Assembly: GCF_029873255.1 (NCBI RefSeq)
Contig: NZ_CP123622.1
Span: 3,199,001-3,263,000 of the forward strand
DNA length: 64,000 nt
DNA from: Pigmentibacter sp. JX0631
GTDB lineage: Bacteria; Bdellovibrionota_B; Oligoflexia; Silvanigrellales; Silvanigrellaceae
Direction of reading: 5' to 3'
Shown here: piece after piece, positions 5,813 through 15,334 of the stretch
How the letters are laid out: each line of letters begins with the position of its first letter
How positions within the stretch are numbered: position 1 is the stretch's first letter
The notes under the pieces: generated by a model
Told to the model about the DNA's origin: nothing
Databases searched by the model: none
The model's input: only the letters and a program-made list of their open reading frames with translations
Program-made: the position numbers and the translations under genes

Positions 5813-7782
5813 GAAGATACATCCTTACTAGTAAATTTTCGAATTACAGGTCTTCCATGTGGGCAATGTGAATAGAAGTCAACATCACTCGCCCTTTGCA
5901 AAAGTCTTTGTACTAACTCAAAATTTAGGGGATCTCCAGCTCGGATTGCACTGTGACAAGCCATCGTTGCAAATAGAAGATGAAACAAGTCTTCGTCATT
6001 CAGTTGCGAAGGTATTCTGTTAAGTTCTTCTTGAATACCTGCAGTAAATTTCGATATTTTTTCAAATATTGGATAAATTTCACCTTGAGGTAGTCCATTT
6101 ACTGCAACAATTCTAGTTATAATTTCATCAAATATATCAGGAATTTTTTGTACATTTAAAAAACTGGGAAATGAATGAATTGCGATATGGCTGTTTTTCA
6201 ACTTTTCTATTTCAAATCCTAATGATAAAATTTTTCCTTTATTTTCCATTATAATGTCAGATAAAATTTCTTGTGAAGGAATTATAATGGGTGCTAGTAA
6301 TTCTTGTCTAGGAGTTTTGCTTGCTTTATGACTAGATAAAATTTCTTCATATAATATTCTTTCATGAAATGCATGCTGATCTAGAAACCATAATTCTTTT
6401 TCGAATTCTAATAATATATAACAATTATCAAATTGCCCCAAATATTTTGCATTAGCAAACGGATTAAATTTTTCTCTACTACTAGAAATAAAGGGAATAA
6501 ATTTTTCGTCTTTACTAGAAAGATTTAGGCTTTTATCTGGTTGAGAAATATTGCTACTATTTTCAATAATTTTAGGCTTACTTTCAGAAACTGGCATTTT
6601 TAATTTTGCCACTTCACTGCCTTTAATGTGTGATTGATAATTTGGTTTTTGGAAATATTTTTCTTGATTAAATTTAGGATTTTCTTCTGATTTAGAAATT
6701 TTAAATATCGAAGAATAATCATCTGATTTAATATATTTTTCTTCTAATTTTATAGATTTTTCTAATATGTCTGGAGCTTTTTTTTCTTTGATTCCATTTT
6801 TAATTTGATCTTGCACCGCAATAGAAATGAATTCTTGTACTGCTAAAGTATCATAAAAACGAATTTCTGTTTTAGAAGGATGAACATTAACATCAATCCA
6901 ACTAGGATCCACTGTAACAAAAATGATTGCAGGTGCGACGAGACCTTTTAACAATAAACCCTGATATCCTTGTAATATTCCAGAACGAATAACTTTATCT
7001 TTTACATAACGACCATTGACAAAAGTTATAAAATGGCTCGGGACGCTTTTACCAAGTTCTGGTTTTCCAACAAATCCAGTTAACTCAAAAGAACCTCTTT
7101 TAAAATCAAGTTGGATAAAATTACTTTTTTCGACCCCAATAATATCAGAAAATCTTTCTAGAAAGGTCTTTTTTTGCACAAAATTTGATACTTCTCTTCC
7201 ATTATGCATAAGTTTAAATGCAATATTTGGATTGCAAAATGCCATTGCAGTAATGAAATCATGAATATGCGCAAATTCTGTCGCAGTTGATTTTAAAAAT
7301 TTTAACCGCACTGGAACATTTTTGAATATTTCTTTTACTTGGACAACAGTTCCTTTCGGCATAGAAACATTTTTTATGGAATTTTTTTCTCCATAGTTTA
7401 TTATTAATTCAGAGCCATAATCTTCTTCTTGAATTCTTGAACGCAGAGTGAAATTAGATACCGAAGCTATACTTGGTAGAGCTTCGCCGCGAAAACCAAA
7501 GCTAGTAAGATTTTCTAAATCTGTGAACTTATTTATTTTACTAGTGGCATGTCTTTCAACAGCAATAGATAATTGCGATGCAGGAATACCTTTCCCGTCA
7601 TCTGTTATTTTAATGAGTTGTTTTCCCCCATCAAGTAACTCAATAAAAATGTTTTTAGCGCAAGCATCAATGGAATTTTCTACAAGTTCTTTCACAACAT
7701 TATAAGGTCGTTCAACAACTTCGCCTGCTTTAATTTGGTTTATTAAATGCTCAGGAAGCTTTTTTATAATATCAAATTGCAA
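5794..7782 (-). CDS. mutL: DNA mismatch repair protein MutL, endonuclease type
   Basis: Mismatch-repair matchmaker, 662 residues. The N-terminal GHKL ATPase has ELVENSIDA (32-40), DDGKGI (61-66), TSKI and GFRGEAL. A poorly conserved linker (about 340-440) is followed by the C-terminal dimerisation domain. That domain carries DQHAFHERILYE near residue 468, which fits DQHA-x2-E-x4-E of nicking MutL proteins, plus ACHSAIRAG and CPHGRP, which complete the metal site. The protein therefore probably nicks DNA itself, as in species without MutH. The start is TTG, with AAAGGAA about six nt upstream; no better ATG lies before the conserved region. It is first gene of a mutL-miaA operon. Confidence 0.95.
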   Translation of the reverse strand: MQFDIIKKLPEHLINQIKAGEVVERPYNVVKELVENSIDACAKNIFIELLDGGKQLIKITDDGKGIPASQLSIAVERHATSKINKFTDLENLTSFGFRGEALPSIASVSNFTLRSRIQEEDYGSELIINYGEKNSIKNVSMPKGTVVQVKEIFKNVPVRLKFLKSTATEFAHIHDFITAMAFCNPNIAFKLMHNGREVSNFVQKKTFLERFSDIIGVEKSNFIQLDFKRGSFELTGFVGKPELGKSVPSHFITFVNGRYVKDKVIRSGILQGYQGLLLKGLVAPAIIFVTVDPSWIDVNVHPSKTEIRFYDTLAVQEFISIAVQDQIKNGIKEKKAPDILEKSIKLEEKYIKSDDYSSIFKISKSEENPKFNQEKYFQKPNYQSHIKGSEVAKLKMPVSESKPKIIENSSNISQPDKSLNLSSKDEKFIPFISSSREKFNPFANAKYLGQFDNCYILLEFEKELWFLDQHAFHERILYEEILSSHKASKTPRQELLAPIIIPSQEILSDIIMENKGKILSLGFEIEKLKNSHIAIHSFPSFLNVQKIPDIFDEIITRIVAVNGLPQGEIYPIFEKISKFTAGIQEELNRIPSQLNDEDLFHLLFATMACHSAIRAGDPLNFELVQRLLQRASDVDFYSHCPHGRPVIRKFTSKDVSSWFLRT

Positions 7783-7828
7783 TCTTTATTCCTTTTTTTA
7801 AGCTCATTTTTGGGGGATATAAAATTAT

Positions 7829-8524
7829 TTATTTATTTATTTCTTTCATTGCTAAAACTAATTTGTTTATTATTTCAGCATCAGTTTGTTTACTTATTGA
7901 AAGATATCTTTCGCCATTAATTTCTTTTACATGAAAAGATTTTTTTACTAAATAATTTAAATTTTCTTTGACATTTTTCTTCCAAATATACTCAATATTT
8001 TCAGCACAAATTGCAAAGTCACATTTTTTTGCTATCAATCCATGAATCGCTTCGCTTTGATCAGAAAATCTAACTATATTTGGAAAGTTTTTTTCAGTTA
8101 GATATTGATCTCTAACATCATTTCTTACAACACAAATTGAATATTTTTTTGCTTCTTCCAGGGTTTTAATTTTAATTATGCTTTCCGTTTTTTGATACAA
8201 GTAAGTATTTATATGAAATAAAACCCCAACGAAATTAAAATATTTTTCTCGTTCCGCATTTTTAGCCATAGGAAAAACAAAATAATTTTTTTCTCGTTTT
8301 GCCATTTCATAGCTTCTTGCCCAAGGATAAACTTTAAGATTTTCTTTTAAATTTGCTTTTTTAAAAATTTTCCGAACTTTATCTACAATCGGACCTTTTA
8401 GTTGGTCTCCATCAAGTTCAATAAGTCCTGGGAGTTCTTCTGTAAATCCAATTAATTCTTGTCCATAAATACTGTTGAAACCAATAAAATTAAAGATTAT
8501 TGCAAATAAAATAAGTTTTTTCAT
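7829..8524 (-). CDS. Periplasmic solute-binding protein, family 3 (SBP_bac_3-like)
   Basis: Exported 231-residue protein. Residues 1-21 are a signal peptide (MKKLILFAIIFNFIGFNSIYG, cleavage before QEL). The body resembles family-3 amino-acid binding proteins: a GPIVDKVRKIFKKANL segment, YPWARSYEMAKREKNYFVFPMAK, and a second lobe with ICVVRNDVRDQYL and a CDFAICAENIEYIWKK segment. No transporter subunits adjoin it, so it is an orphan; such proteins may serve as sensors or share a permease. It lies 46 nt after mutL's start on the minus strand, but is upstream in transcription order and could be cotranscribed with mutL. The exact ligand is not visible. Confidence 0.75.
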   Translation of the reverse strand: MKKLILFAIIFNFIGFNSIYGQELIGFTEELPGLIELDGDQLKGPIVDKVRKIFKKANLKENLKVYPWARSYEMAKREKNYFVFPMAKNAEREKYFNFVGVLFHINTYLYQKTESIIKIKTLEEAKKYSICVVRNDVRDQYLTEKNFPNIVRFSDQSEAIHGLIAKKCDFAICAENIEYIWKKNVKENLNYLVKKSFHVKEINGERYLSISKQTDAEIINKLVLAMKEINK

Positions 8525-8594
8525 AAGATTCTCTCTTTTTTATTCGTAAAACCAAATAACATTAAGTTAAGATAACACAGACAAGAGGACAAAA

Positions 8595-9140
8595 CTAATG
8601 AGTTTGATGCGAATGTTTTTTTGACATAATGTATTCACTAATTGCTAAGAATACTGTGGATGCAATGAATGTTAAATGGATAATGATTTGCCATTTAATT
8701 TTTTCAATATCTGCAACAGAAATATCAATAAATGAACGCAATAAATGTATACTTGAAATTCCTATTAATGAACTTGCAAGTTTTACTTTTATAGTTCCTG
8801 GATCTATGTGATCTAGCCAATCTGGTTTATCATCATGATTTTCAACATTTAATTTGCTAACAAATGTCGCATATCCACCAATAATAACCATTGCAAGTAA
8901 ATTTGCCACCATTGTGAAATCTACCAAAGAAAGAATTCCTAGCAAGAGTTGAAGCTCTGTAGAAACAGTAGCTGAACCAATTATATGAACTAGTTCTTGA
9001 ATAAATTTAATTGTATATGCAATTTGTGCAATAATTAAACCAAAATAAAGAGGGGCTTGCAACCAACGGCTTGCAAAAATGATGTATTCTAAAGTAGTTT
9101 CAATTTTTAATTTTATATTATCTTTTTTTGAAGAAGACAT
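8595..9140 (-). CDS. YqhA/UPF0114 family inner-membrane protein
   Basis: 181 residues from ATG 9140, which has AAAGGA seven nt upstream; an upstream in-frame start lacks an SD. Family blocks visible are FASRWLQAPLYFGLI, SLVDFTMVANLLAMVIIGGYATFVS, PDWLDHIDPGTIKVKLASSLIGISSIHLLRSF and a final helix. Four hydrophobic segments predict an inner-membrane protein. The function of UPF0114 is not established. The gene follows hemB by 29 nt on the same strand and probably shares its transcript. Confidence 0.85.
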   Translation of the reverse strand: MSSSKKDNIKLKIETTLEYIIFASRWLQAPLYFGLIIAQIAYTIKFIQELVHIIGSATVSTELQLLLGILSLVDFTMVANLLAMVIIGGYATFVSKLNVENHDDKPDWLDHIDPGTIKVKLASSLIGISSIHLLRSFIDISVADIEKIKWQIIIHLTFIASTVFLAISEYIMSKKHSHQTH

Positions 9141-9169
9141 AGATATTCCTTTTATAAAATTCAAATATA

Positions 9170-10183
9170 CTAAAGTATATTTTGACAAATCCATTTAGCA
9201 TAATAAGTAACAATTAGATTTGCACCTGCTCGTTTCATGGCTATCATTGATTCATAGACAGCTGATTTTTCATCTACTAAATTATGCGAAGCTGCAAGTT
9301 TTAACAGAGAATATTCTCCACTTACTTGATAAATAGCGACAGGAACATCGACTTCTTGTTTTATTTTTGCTAGAATATCTAAATAAGGCAAACCAGGTTT
9401 CACCATTATAATATCTGCACCTTCTTTAACATCTAATTTTGCTTCTTTAACTGCTTCAAGACAATTTGCTGGATTTAATTGATAAGTTTTTTTATCTAAA
9501 CCTCTAGCCCCAGAAGCTACTGCTTCTCTAAATGGACCGTAAAATGCAGAAGCATACTTCGCACTATATGCTAGAATATTTGTATTTATATATCCTTCTT
9601 TGTCTAAAGCCCAACGAATAGCTGCTATACGTCCATCCATCATGTCGCTTGGGCAAACAAAATCGACACCTGCTGCAGCGTAAGATAAAGCTTGTTTACA
9701 TAATACTTCGACAGTTTCATCATTTAAAACATAATTATTTTGATCAATAATTCCATCATGTCCATGTATCGTAAAAGGATCTAAAGCAATATCCGCAAAA
9801 ATTACTATATTTGGAAATTGTTCCTTTATTTTTCGGATAGTATTTTGCATGAGTCCATTGCTATTAAATGATTCTTTACCACTAAGATCTTTTTTACTTT
9901 TATCTATGACTGGAAATAACATAATTCCTTTTATTCCAAGCTGATTTATTTCTTCAACTTCTGAAAGAATTTCTTGAAAAGGTATTCTGTTAATTCCTGG
10001 CAAACTGGGAATTTCAAATCTTGTAGTACCAAGTTCAGACACAAAAATAGGATAAATTAAATCTTTTTTATTTAAAGTATTTTCTTCAACAAGTTCTCTT
10101 ATTTGTTGATTTAATCTTAGTCTCCGAGGGCGAATGTGTGCATTTCCAATTTGTAAGTCTTTTATATTTTGATAGTTAGACAT
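9170..10183 (-). CDS. hemB: Delta-aminolevulinic acid dehydratase (porphobilinogen synthase)
   Basis: Condenses two 5-aminolevulinate molecules to porphobilinogen in haem synthesis. 337 residues from ATG 10183 (GGAG seven nt upstream). Active-site lysines are in AYSAKYASAFYGP and IMVKPGLPYLDI. DFVCPSDMMDGRIAAIR is the family signature. The region that binds catalytic zinc through three cysteines in E. coli-type enzymes reads DIALDPFTIHGHDG here, with no cysteines, so this is the Mg/K-dependent type. hemH lies 30 kb away in the same window. A YqhA-like gene follows. Confidence 0.95.
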   Translation of the reverse strand: MSNYQNIKDLQIGNAHIRPRRLRLNQQIRELVEENTLNKKDLIYPIFVSELGTTRFEIPSLPGINRIPFQEILSEVEEINQLGIKGIMLFPVIDKSKKDLSGKESFNSNGLMQNTIRKIKEQFPNIVIFADIALDPFTIHGHDGIIDQNNYVLNDETVEVLCKQALSYAAAGVDFVCPSDMMDGRIAAIRWALDKEGYINTNILAYSAKYASAFYGPFREAVASGARGLDKKTYQLNPANCLEAVKEAKLDVKEGADIIMVKPGLPYLDILAKIKQEVDVPVAIYQVSGEYSLLKLAASHNLVDEKSAVYESMIAMKRAGANLIVTYYAKWICQNIL

Positions 10184-10413
10184 TTTTGCTCCAATTGATT
10201 GCATTTGATGTCAAAGATTGCTTCACCATTGCTGAATTCGGGGAAGCAAGCTAAGTATGTTCATTACAAGTTTATGAAGCAAGTCTTTTAGGCTTCTATG
10301 CGTAAGTTTTTTTTCTATCAACTTTGCAGTAAAAGATTCTCTAGGTTATATTTACAATTGCTTAGTGAGATTTAACATTTGATTGATCACTGAAAGTCCT
10401 TTGGAGAAGATGT

Positions 10414-11022
10414 ATGCCACTTGTCCCTATCGTTGTTGAACAAACCAATCGTGGAGAACGCTCCTATGATGTATGGTCCCGTTTATTAAAAGACCGTATT
10501 GTTTTTTTAGGTACTCCTGTTTATGATGAAGTTGCTAATTTAATTGTAGCTCAGCTCCTTTTTTTAGAATCACAGGATCCTGAAAAGGATATCAGTTTTT
10601 ATATCAATAGTCCTGGTGGCAGTGTAACTGCTGGTCTAGCGATTTATGATGCTATGCAAGTTATAAGACCTCAAGTAAGAACTTTTTGTGTAGGACAATG
10701 CGCTAGTATGGGAGCGTTGTTATTAGCTGCTGGGGCTAAAGGAAAGAGATATGCTTTACCTAATAGTAGAGTAATGATCCATCAACCACACGGCGGGGCT
10801 GGTGGTCAGGCAACAGATATTGAAATTCAAGCTAAAGAAATTATATCGTTAAAAAAACGCTTAAATCAAATTTTAGCAGCTCATACTGGAAAAAAGGTAT
10901 CTGAAATTGAAGCCGATGCGGATAGAGATTTTTTTATGTCTGCCAGTGAAGCTAAGGAATATGGTTTAGTTGACGATATTTTATTGCCTAGATCTGACAG
11001 GATTGCTTTTACAGGCCTTTAA
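10414..11022 (+). CDS. clpP: ATP-dependent Clp protease proteolytic subunit
   Basis: Serine protease that forms the tetradecameric chamber used by ClpX. 202 residues. Catalytic Ser in [14 protein letters not shown], His in MIHQPHGG and Asp in the DADRDFFM segment. The start [19 protein letters not shown] is typical; ATG 10414 follows GGAGAAGATGT. It is first of a clpP-clpX-lon cluster, 18 nt ahead of clpX. Confident. Confidence 0.97.
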   Translation: MPLVPIVVEQTNRGERSYDVWSRLLKDRIVFLGTPVYDEVANLIVAQLLFLESQDPEKDISFYINSPGGSVTAGLAIYDAMQVIRPQVRTFCVGQCASMGALLLAAGAKGKRYALPNSRVMIHQPHGGAGGQATDIEIQAKEIISLKKRLNQILAAHTGKKVSEIEADADRDFFMSASEAKEYGLVDDILLPRSDRIAFTGL

Positions 11023-11040
11023 TAAAGGTAGTTAATTTAT

Positions 11041-12417
11041 ATGATTAAGAATGGAATGAAATTTTCTTCAGGACGTGGCGGCTCAGGTGGAGCGCATGGG
11101 TTGCATTGTAGTTTTTGTGGCAAAAGCCAGAGAGAAGTTAAAAAACTAATAGCAGGTCCTAACGTATATATCTGTGATGAATGTATTGAACTCTGTAATG
11201 AAATCATTGCTGAAGAAATGGAAAAAGATGATGCTACACAAATCGCCGAAGGTGTACCTAGTCCGAATGAAATTAAAAAGGTTCTTGACGAGTATGTTAT
11301 AGGACAGGAAAGAGCAAAAAAAGTTCTTTCAGTTGCAGTTCATAATCACTATAAAAGAATTGAACACGGAACGAGTGCAAATAAAGAAGATGTTGAACTT
11401 GCAAAGAGCAATATCTTGTTAATTGGACCCACTGGTTCTGGGAAAACATTATTAGCGCAAAGTATGGCTAGAATTTTGCAAGTCCCTTTTACTATTGCTG
11501 ACGCAACCAATTTAACAGAAGCTGGATATGTTGGTGAAGATGTTGAAAATATTATATTAAATCTGCTTCAAGCAGCAGAATTTGATGTTGAGCAAGCGCA
11601 AAAAGGGATAGCATACGTAGACGAAATTGATAAAATAGCCCGCAAAGGTGAAAATACTTCCATAACTAGAGATGTTTCTGGAGAAGGCGTTCAGCAGGCA
11701 TTACTTAAGTTACTTGAAGGAACAGTTGCTAACGTTCCGCCACGTGGTGGAAGAAAGCATCCGCAACAAGAATTTTTACAAGTTGATACAACTAATATTC
11801 TGTTTATTTGCGGTGGAGCTTTTGCTGGATTAGAGGAAATCATCCGCAATCGCATGGAACAAACAGCGATGGGGTTTGGTGCAGATATCAAAAACAAAGC
11901 TAAAATGACTGTTACGGATCTTTTTGCAAAGGTGCGAGTGGAGGATCTCCTAAAGTTTGGTATGATTCCCGAATTTATGGGAAGATTGCCGGTAATAGTT
12001 ACTTTAGCAGAGCTAGATGAAGCCGCTCTTGTTCAGGTTTTAACACAACCTAAAAATTCAATTATTAAACAGTTTCAAAAATTGTTTAGTTATGAAAGAG
12101 TTCAGCTTGATTTTACTCCAGAAGCTTTAACTGCAGTAGCTCAAGAAGCTATCAAAAGAAAAACAGGAGCTCGTGGACTTCGAGCTATTTTAGAAGATGT
12201 TATGCTTGAAACAATGTTTGATATACCAGGGCAAAGGAATGTTAAGCAAGTAATTGTTACTCCAGAATGTATTAAAGATGGAAAAGCTCCTGATAGAGTT
12301 TTTCTTTCTGAAGAAGAAATTCAACAGCGGCAAGAACAAAGATCTCGTTCGCAGTCAACAGTTACTCAACCAGCGTCTACTACTGCAGCAAAAGCAAAAT
12401 CAACTGCAAAAAAATAA
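11041..12417 (+). CDS. clpX: ATP-dependent Clp protease ATPase subunit ClpX
   Basis: Hexameric unfoldase that feeds ClpP. 458 residues. The N-terminal zinc domain has four Cys (CSFCGKSQ and CDECIELC). Walker A GPTGSGKT, Walker [11 protein letters not shown], then the loop [16 protein letters not shown] and the sensor-2 region [13 protein letters not shown]. The tail after residue 430 is an extension rich in Gln, Ser, Thr, Ala and Lys, longer than in E. coli (424). ATG 11041 is used; MKFSSGRGG five codons later is an alternative. A 12-bp inverted repeat spans the stop codon. Confidence 0.97.
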   Translation: MIKNGMKFSSGRGGSGGAHGLHCSFCGKSQREVKKLIAGPNVYICDECIELCNEIIAEEMEKDDATQIAEGVPSPNEIKKVLDEYVIGQERAKKVLSVAVHNHYKRIEHGTSANKEDVELAKSNILLIGPTGSGKTLLAQSMARILQVPFTIADATNLTEAGYVGEDVENIILNLLQAAEFDVEQAQKGIAYVDEIDKIARKGENTSITRDVSGEGVQQALLKLLEGTVANVPPRGGRKHPQQEFLQVDTTNILFICGGAFAGLEEIIRNRMEQTAMGFGADIKNKAKMTVTDLFAKVRVEDLLKFGMIPEFMGRLPVIVTLAELDEAALVQVLTQPKNSIIKQFQKLFSYERVQLDFTPEALTAVAQEAIKRKTGARGLRAILEDVMLETMFDIPGQRNVKQVIVTPECIKDGKAPDRVFLSEEEIQQRQEQRSRSQSTVTQPASTTAAKAKSTAKK

Positions 12418-12436
12418 TTGAACATTTTTTTGCAGT
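12403..12436 (+). terminator. Perfect 12-bp inverted repeat over the clpX stop codon
   Basis: ACTGCAAAAAAA and TTTTTTTGCAGT flank a 10-nt loop that holds the TAA. Its own 3' arm has seven T, and TATTTTTTT follows shortly after. It could terminate clpX or reduce read-through to lon. Confidence 0.55.
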
Positions 12437-12571
12437 ACGTATTTTTTTCCCTCTGAAATTTTTTAAATTCCTGCCATTTTTGCGACTCACATAGTTTGTT
12501 TAATTCTGTAAAAATAAATAATGAGCATAAAAAATTAAAAAGGATGTTGTTGTAGAAGAGGTTCTTACTTC

Positions 12572-15052
12572 ATGTCGCAAGGAATTGATAAAGTTGCAGA
12601 CTGCCTTCCTTTGTTACCTTTAAAGGATATTGTTGTTTTTCCACAAATGATTCTTCCGGTATTTGTTTCTGAAGATATTTGTATGCGAGCAGTTGAAGCA
12701 GCTTGTGCTAAAGATAGATTTATTTTTTTGTCAGCTTTTCGTTCCGAAGTGAATCGTGAACATGAAGCTTTTATTGAACTTAAAGTTACAACTCCGCCTC
12801 CCTTTGATGTTTATGATGTCGGAACAGTCGCTACTGTCATGCGAACTAGAAAATTACCTGATGGACGAACAAAAGTTCTTATTCAAGGTGTTTCAAGGGC
12901 ATACATATTAAGTTTAAAACAATCAGAACCATACCCCATTGTTAGTATGAAATTACTCTTGGATAAAGAAACTAATCAAGAAGGTGAAGCTTTATGCCGT
13001 GCTGTGAAAGAATTACTAGAAAAATTAGTACCTTTTGGGCGCTCAATTTCTCCTGATCTCTTAATGCTAATTGAAGATGTTAATGATGTCGGTCGACTAG
13101 CAAATTTAATAGCGAGTAACTTAGGCTTAAAAATTGTAGAAGCCCAAAAAGTTTTAGCGACATCAGATCCTTTTGAAAGACTTAGAAAAGTATATTCATT
13201 ATTATTGAAAGAATTAGAATCTTATTCAAATAATAGCAGTAGAGGTTATTCACATAATCAAAAAGAAGAAACAGTTAAAAATCAAAGAGAACAATATTTA
13301 AGAGAACAATTAAAAGCATTAAAGCATGAATTAGGTGAATTAGATGGGAAAGAAGAAATAGAAGATTTCCGTGAAAAAATTATTAAAAGTGGGATGACTA
13401 ACGATGCCCAAAATGAATGCTTAAAACAAGCACGTCGCTTAGAAAGAATGAATCAGGACTCAAGTGAAGCAACATTAACTAGAACATATCTTGAATGGAT
13501 GATCGATCTTCCTTGGACAAAAATGAGCGATTCTAAAATTGAAATGTCGCATTGTAAACAAATTTTAGATGAAGATCACTATGGGCTAGAAAAAATAAAA
13601 GACAGAATTCTTGAATATATTGCGGTAAAAAAATTAAATCCTGAATTAAAAGGACCTATTTTGTGTTTTGTTGGTCCACCTGGAGTAGGTAAAACAAGTC
13701 TTGGTCGGAGTATAGCAAGAGCTTTAGGGCGAAAATTTGTCCGTATTAGTTTAGGTGGCGTTAGAGACGAGGCTGAAATAAGAGGACATAGAAGAACATA
13801 TGTTGGAGCTATGCCTGGAAGGATAATTCAAACTCTTAAATCTGTCGGTACTAGAAATCCGGTAATGATGTTAGATGAAATTGACAAACTTGGTGCAGAT
13901 TATAAAGGTGACCCAGCTAGTGCTTTGCTTGAAGTGCTAGATCCTGAACAAAATCATTCCTTTTCTGATCATTATATCTCAGTTCCATTTGATTTAAGTC
14001 AAATTATTTTTCTTGCAAATGCAAATAGGTTAGACACTATTCCTGCAGCTTTAAGAGATCGTTTAGAAATTATTGAAGTTAGTGGCTATAGTGAAGAAGA
14101 AAAAGCAGAAATTACTAAACAATATATTATTCCAAAGGTAATTGGACAAAATGGTTTGAATCCTGAATTAATTCAATTTCAAGATAATGCCGTTACATTA
14201 GTAATTAATTCCTATACCAGAGAATCTGGACTACGTAGTTTAGAAAAAAACATAGCAACTATAACTAGAAAGTTAGCTCGCTATATAGCTGAAAATGATG
14301 AAAAAGGGAAGGATAGAAAATCAGTAAAAGTAACTGCAAAAATGGCGAAGGAATTACTTGGTGAAGAACGTTACTTTAATGATGAGCATGATATTTATAA
14401 AAAAAGGATTGGAGTAGGTGTTGGTCTTGCTTACACACAAGCAGGTGGTGAAATTTTAGAATTAGAAGTTACATTAATGAATGGAAGTGGAAAACTAATT
14501 TTAACAGGTCAATTAGGTGATGTAATGAAAGAATCAGCACAAACAGCATTAAGCTGTGTGCGTGGTTTAGCAGAACAATTAAAAATTGAAACCGAAAAAT
14601 TTACAAAATATGATATTCATTTGCATGTTCCAGCTGGCGCAATTCCAAAAGATGGACCTAGTGCTGGTATTGCTATTGCTGTTGCTTTAGTTTCTACATT
14701 GACAAATCAATTTGTTAGGCAAGATATAGCTGTGACGGGAGAAATTACGTTGCATGGTCGTGTTTTGCCAATTGGTGGTGTAAGAGAAAAACTATTAGCC
14801 GCATTAAGGTCGGGAATAAAAGTCGTTTGCTTACCCGAGAAAAATAAAGGTTCATTTTCTGAACTTCCATTAACAATTCGCAGGAAAATTGATGTTCGTT
14901 TTGTAAATAAATTAGAAGATGTCTTAAAAGAATGTTTGGAAAATTTTGGAAACTTTAAAGAAACAAATTCGTTTGAAGATAAATCGCCACAGTCTCGTGC
15001 AGATAGAAATATTTCAATAGGAGATGATTCTATTACTGAGGCGAATGGGTAG
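12572..15052 (+). CDS. lon: Lon (LonA) ATP-dependent protease, first copy
   Basis: Cytoplasmic AAA+ serine protease, 826 residues. The N-terminal LON substrate-binding domain (LPLLPLKDIVVFPQMILPVF) is followed by a coiled region, AAA+ module with Walker A GPPGVGKTS and MLDEIDKLG, and S16 protease domain with PKDGPSAG (Ser697) and GGVREKLL (Lys740), the canonical 43-residue spacing. It sits 154 nt after clpX. A second LonA is encoded at 61622; the two differ in their N-termini and in several surface regions, so they are paralogues rather than a recent duplication. The acidic tail after about residue 790 is not conserved. Confidence 0.96.
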   Translation: MSQGIDKVADCLPLLPLKDIVVFPQMILPVFVSEDICMRAVEAACAKDRFIFLSAFRSEVNREHEAFIELKVTTPPPFDVYDVGTVATVMRTRKLPDGRTKVLIQGVSRAYILSLKQSEPYPIVSMKLLLDKETNQEGEALCRAVKELLEKLVPFGRSISPDLLMLIEDVNDVGRLANLIASNLGLKIVEAQKVLATSDPFERLRKVYSLLLKELESYSNNSSRGYSHNQKEETVKNQREQYLREQLKALKHELGELDGKEEIEDFREKIIKSGMTNDAQNECLKQARRLERMNQDSSEATLTRTYLEWMIDLPWTKMSDSKIEMSHCKQILDEDHYGLEKIKDRILEYIAVKKLNPELKGPILCFVGPPGVGKTSLGRSIARALGRKFVRISLGGVRDEAEIRGHRRTYVGAMPGRIIQTLKSVGTRNPVMMLDEIDKLGADYKGDPASALLEVLDPEQNHSFSDHYISVPFDLSQIIFLANANRLDTIPAALRDRLEIIEVSGYSEEEKAEITKQYIIPKVIGQNGLNPELIQFQDNAVTLVINSYTRESGLRSLEKNIATITRKLARYIAENDEKGKDRKSVKVTAKMAKELLGEERYFNDEHDIYKKRIGVGVGLAYTQAGGEILELEVTLMNGSGKLILTGQLGDVMKESAQTALSCVRGLAEQLKIETEKFTKYDIHLHVPAGAIPKDGPSAGIAIAVALVSTLTNQFVRQDIAVTGEITLHGRVLPIGGVREKLLAALRSGIKVVCLPEKNKGSFSELPLTIRRKIDVRFVNKLEDVLKECLENFGNFKETNSFEDKSPQSRADRNISIGDDSITEANG

Positions 15053-15334
15053 ATGTTTATAAACAATTAAAGTAAATTCATTTTTAAATTATTGTTGTAA
15101 TTATAAAAGTACGAAAATAATTTCAAAAAGATTACCAAAAAATAATAAAATGATTAATATTTAAGTAATTTAAATCAAAAACATAATTAAGTGAAAAATC
15201 TATAAAATATGTTTTTATGCAGAAATATCTATAAATATTTAAAAAAAATAAAAAATTAAAATTTACTTTACAATTTTATAGATTTTTATAAATAAGAAAA
15301 ACAATTTTTATATTTATGATTTTCCTTTAGGCGG

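Noticed and set aside
10210-10290. Repeated GAAGCAAG and an imperfect inverted repeat between hemB and clpP
   Set aside because: The pairing needs gaps, has no T-run and the spacing is long, so it is not convincing as a terminator or operator.
15195-15212. ATCTATAAAATATGT shared with the inverted repeat at 36407-36450
   Set aside because: A 15-base match of almost pure A/T is expected several times by chance in DNA of this composition.
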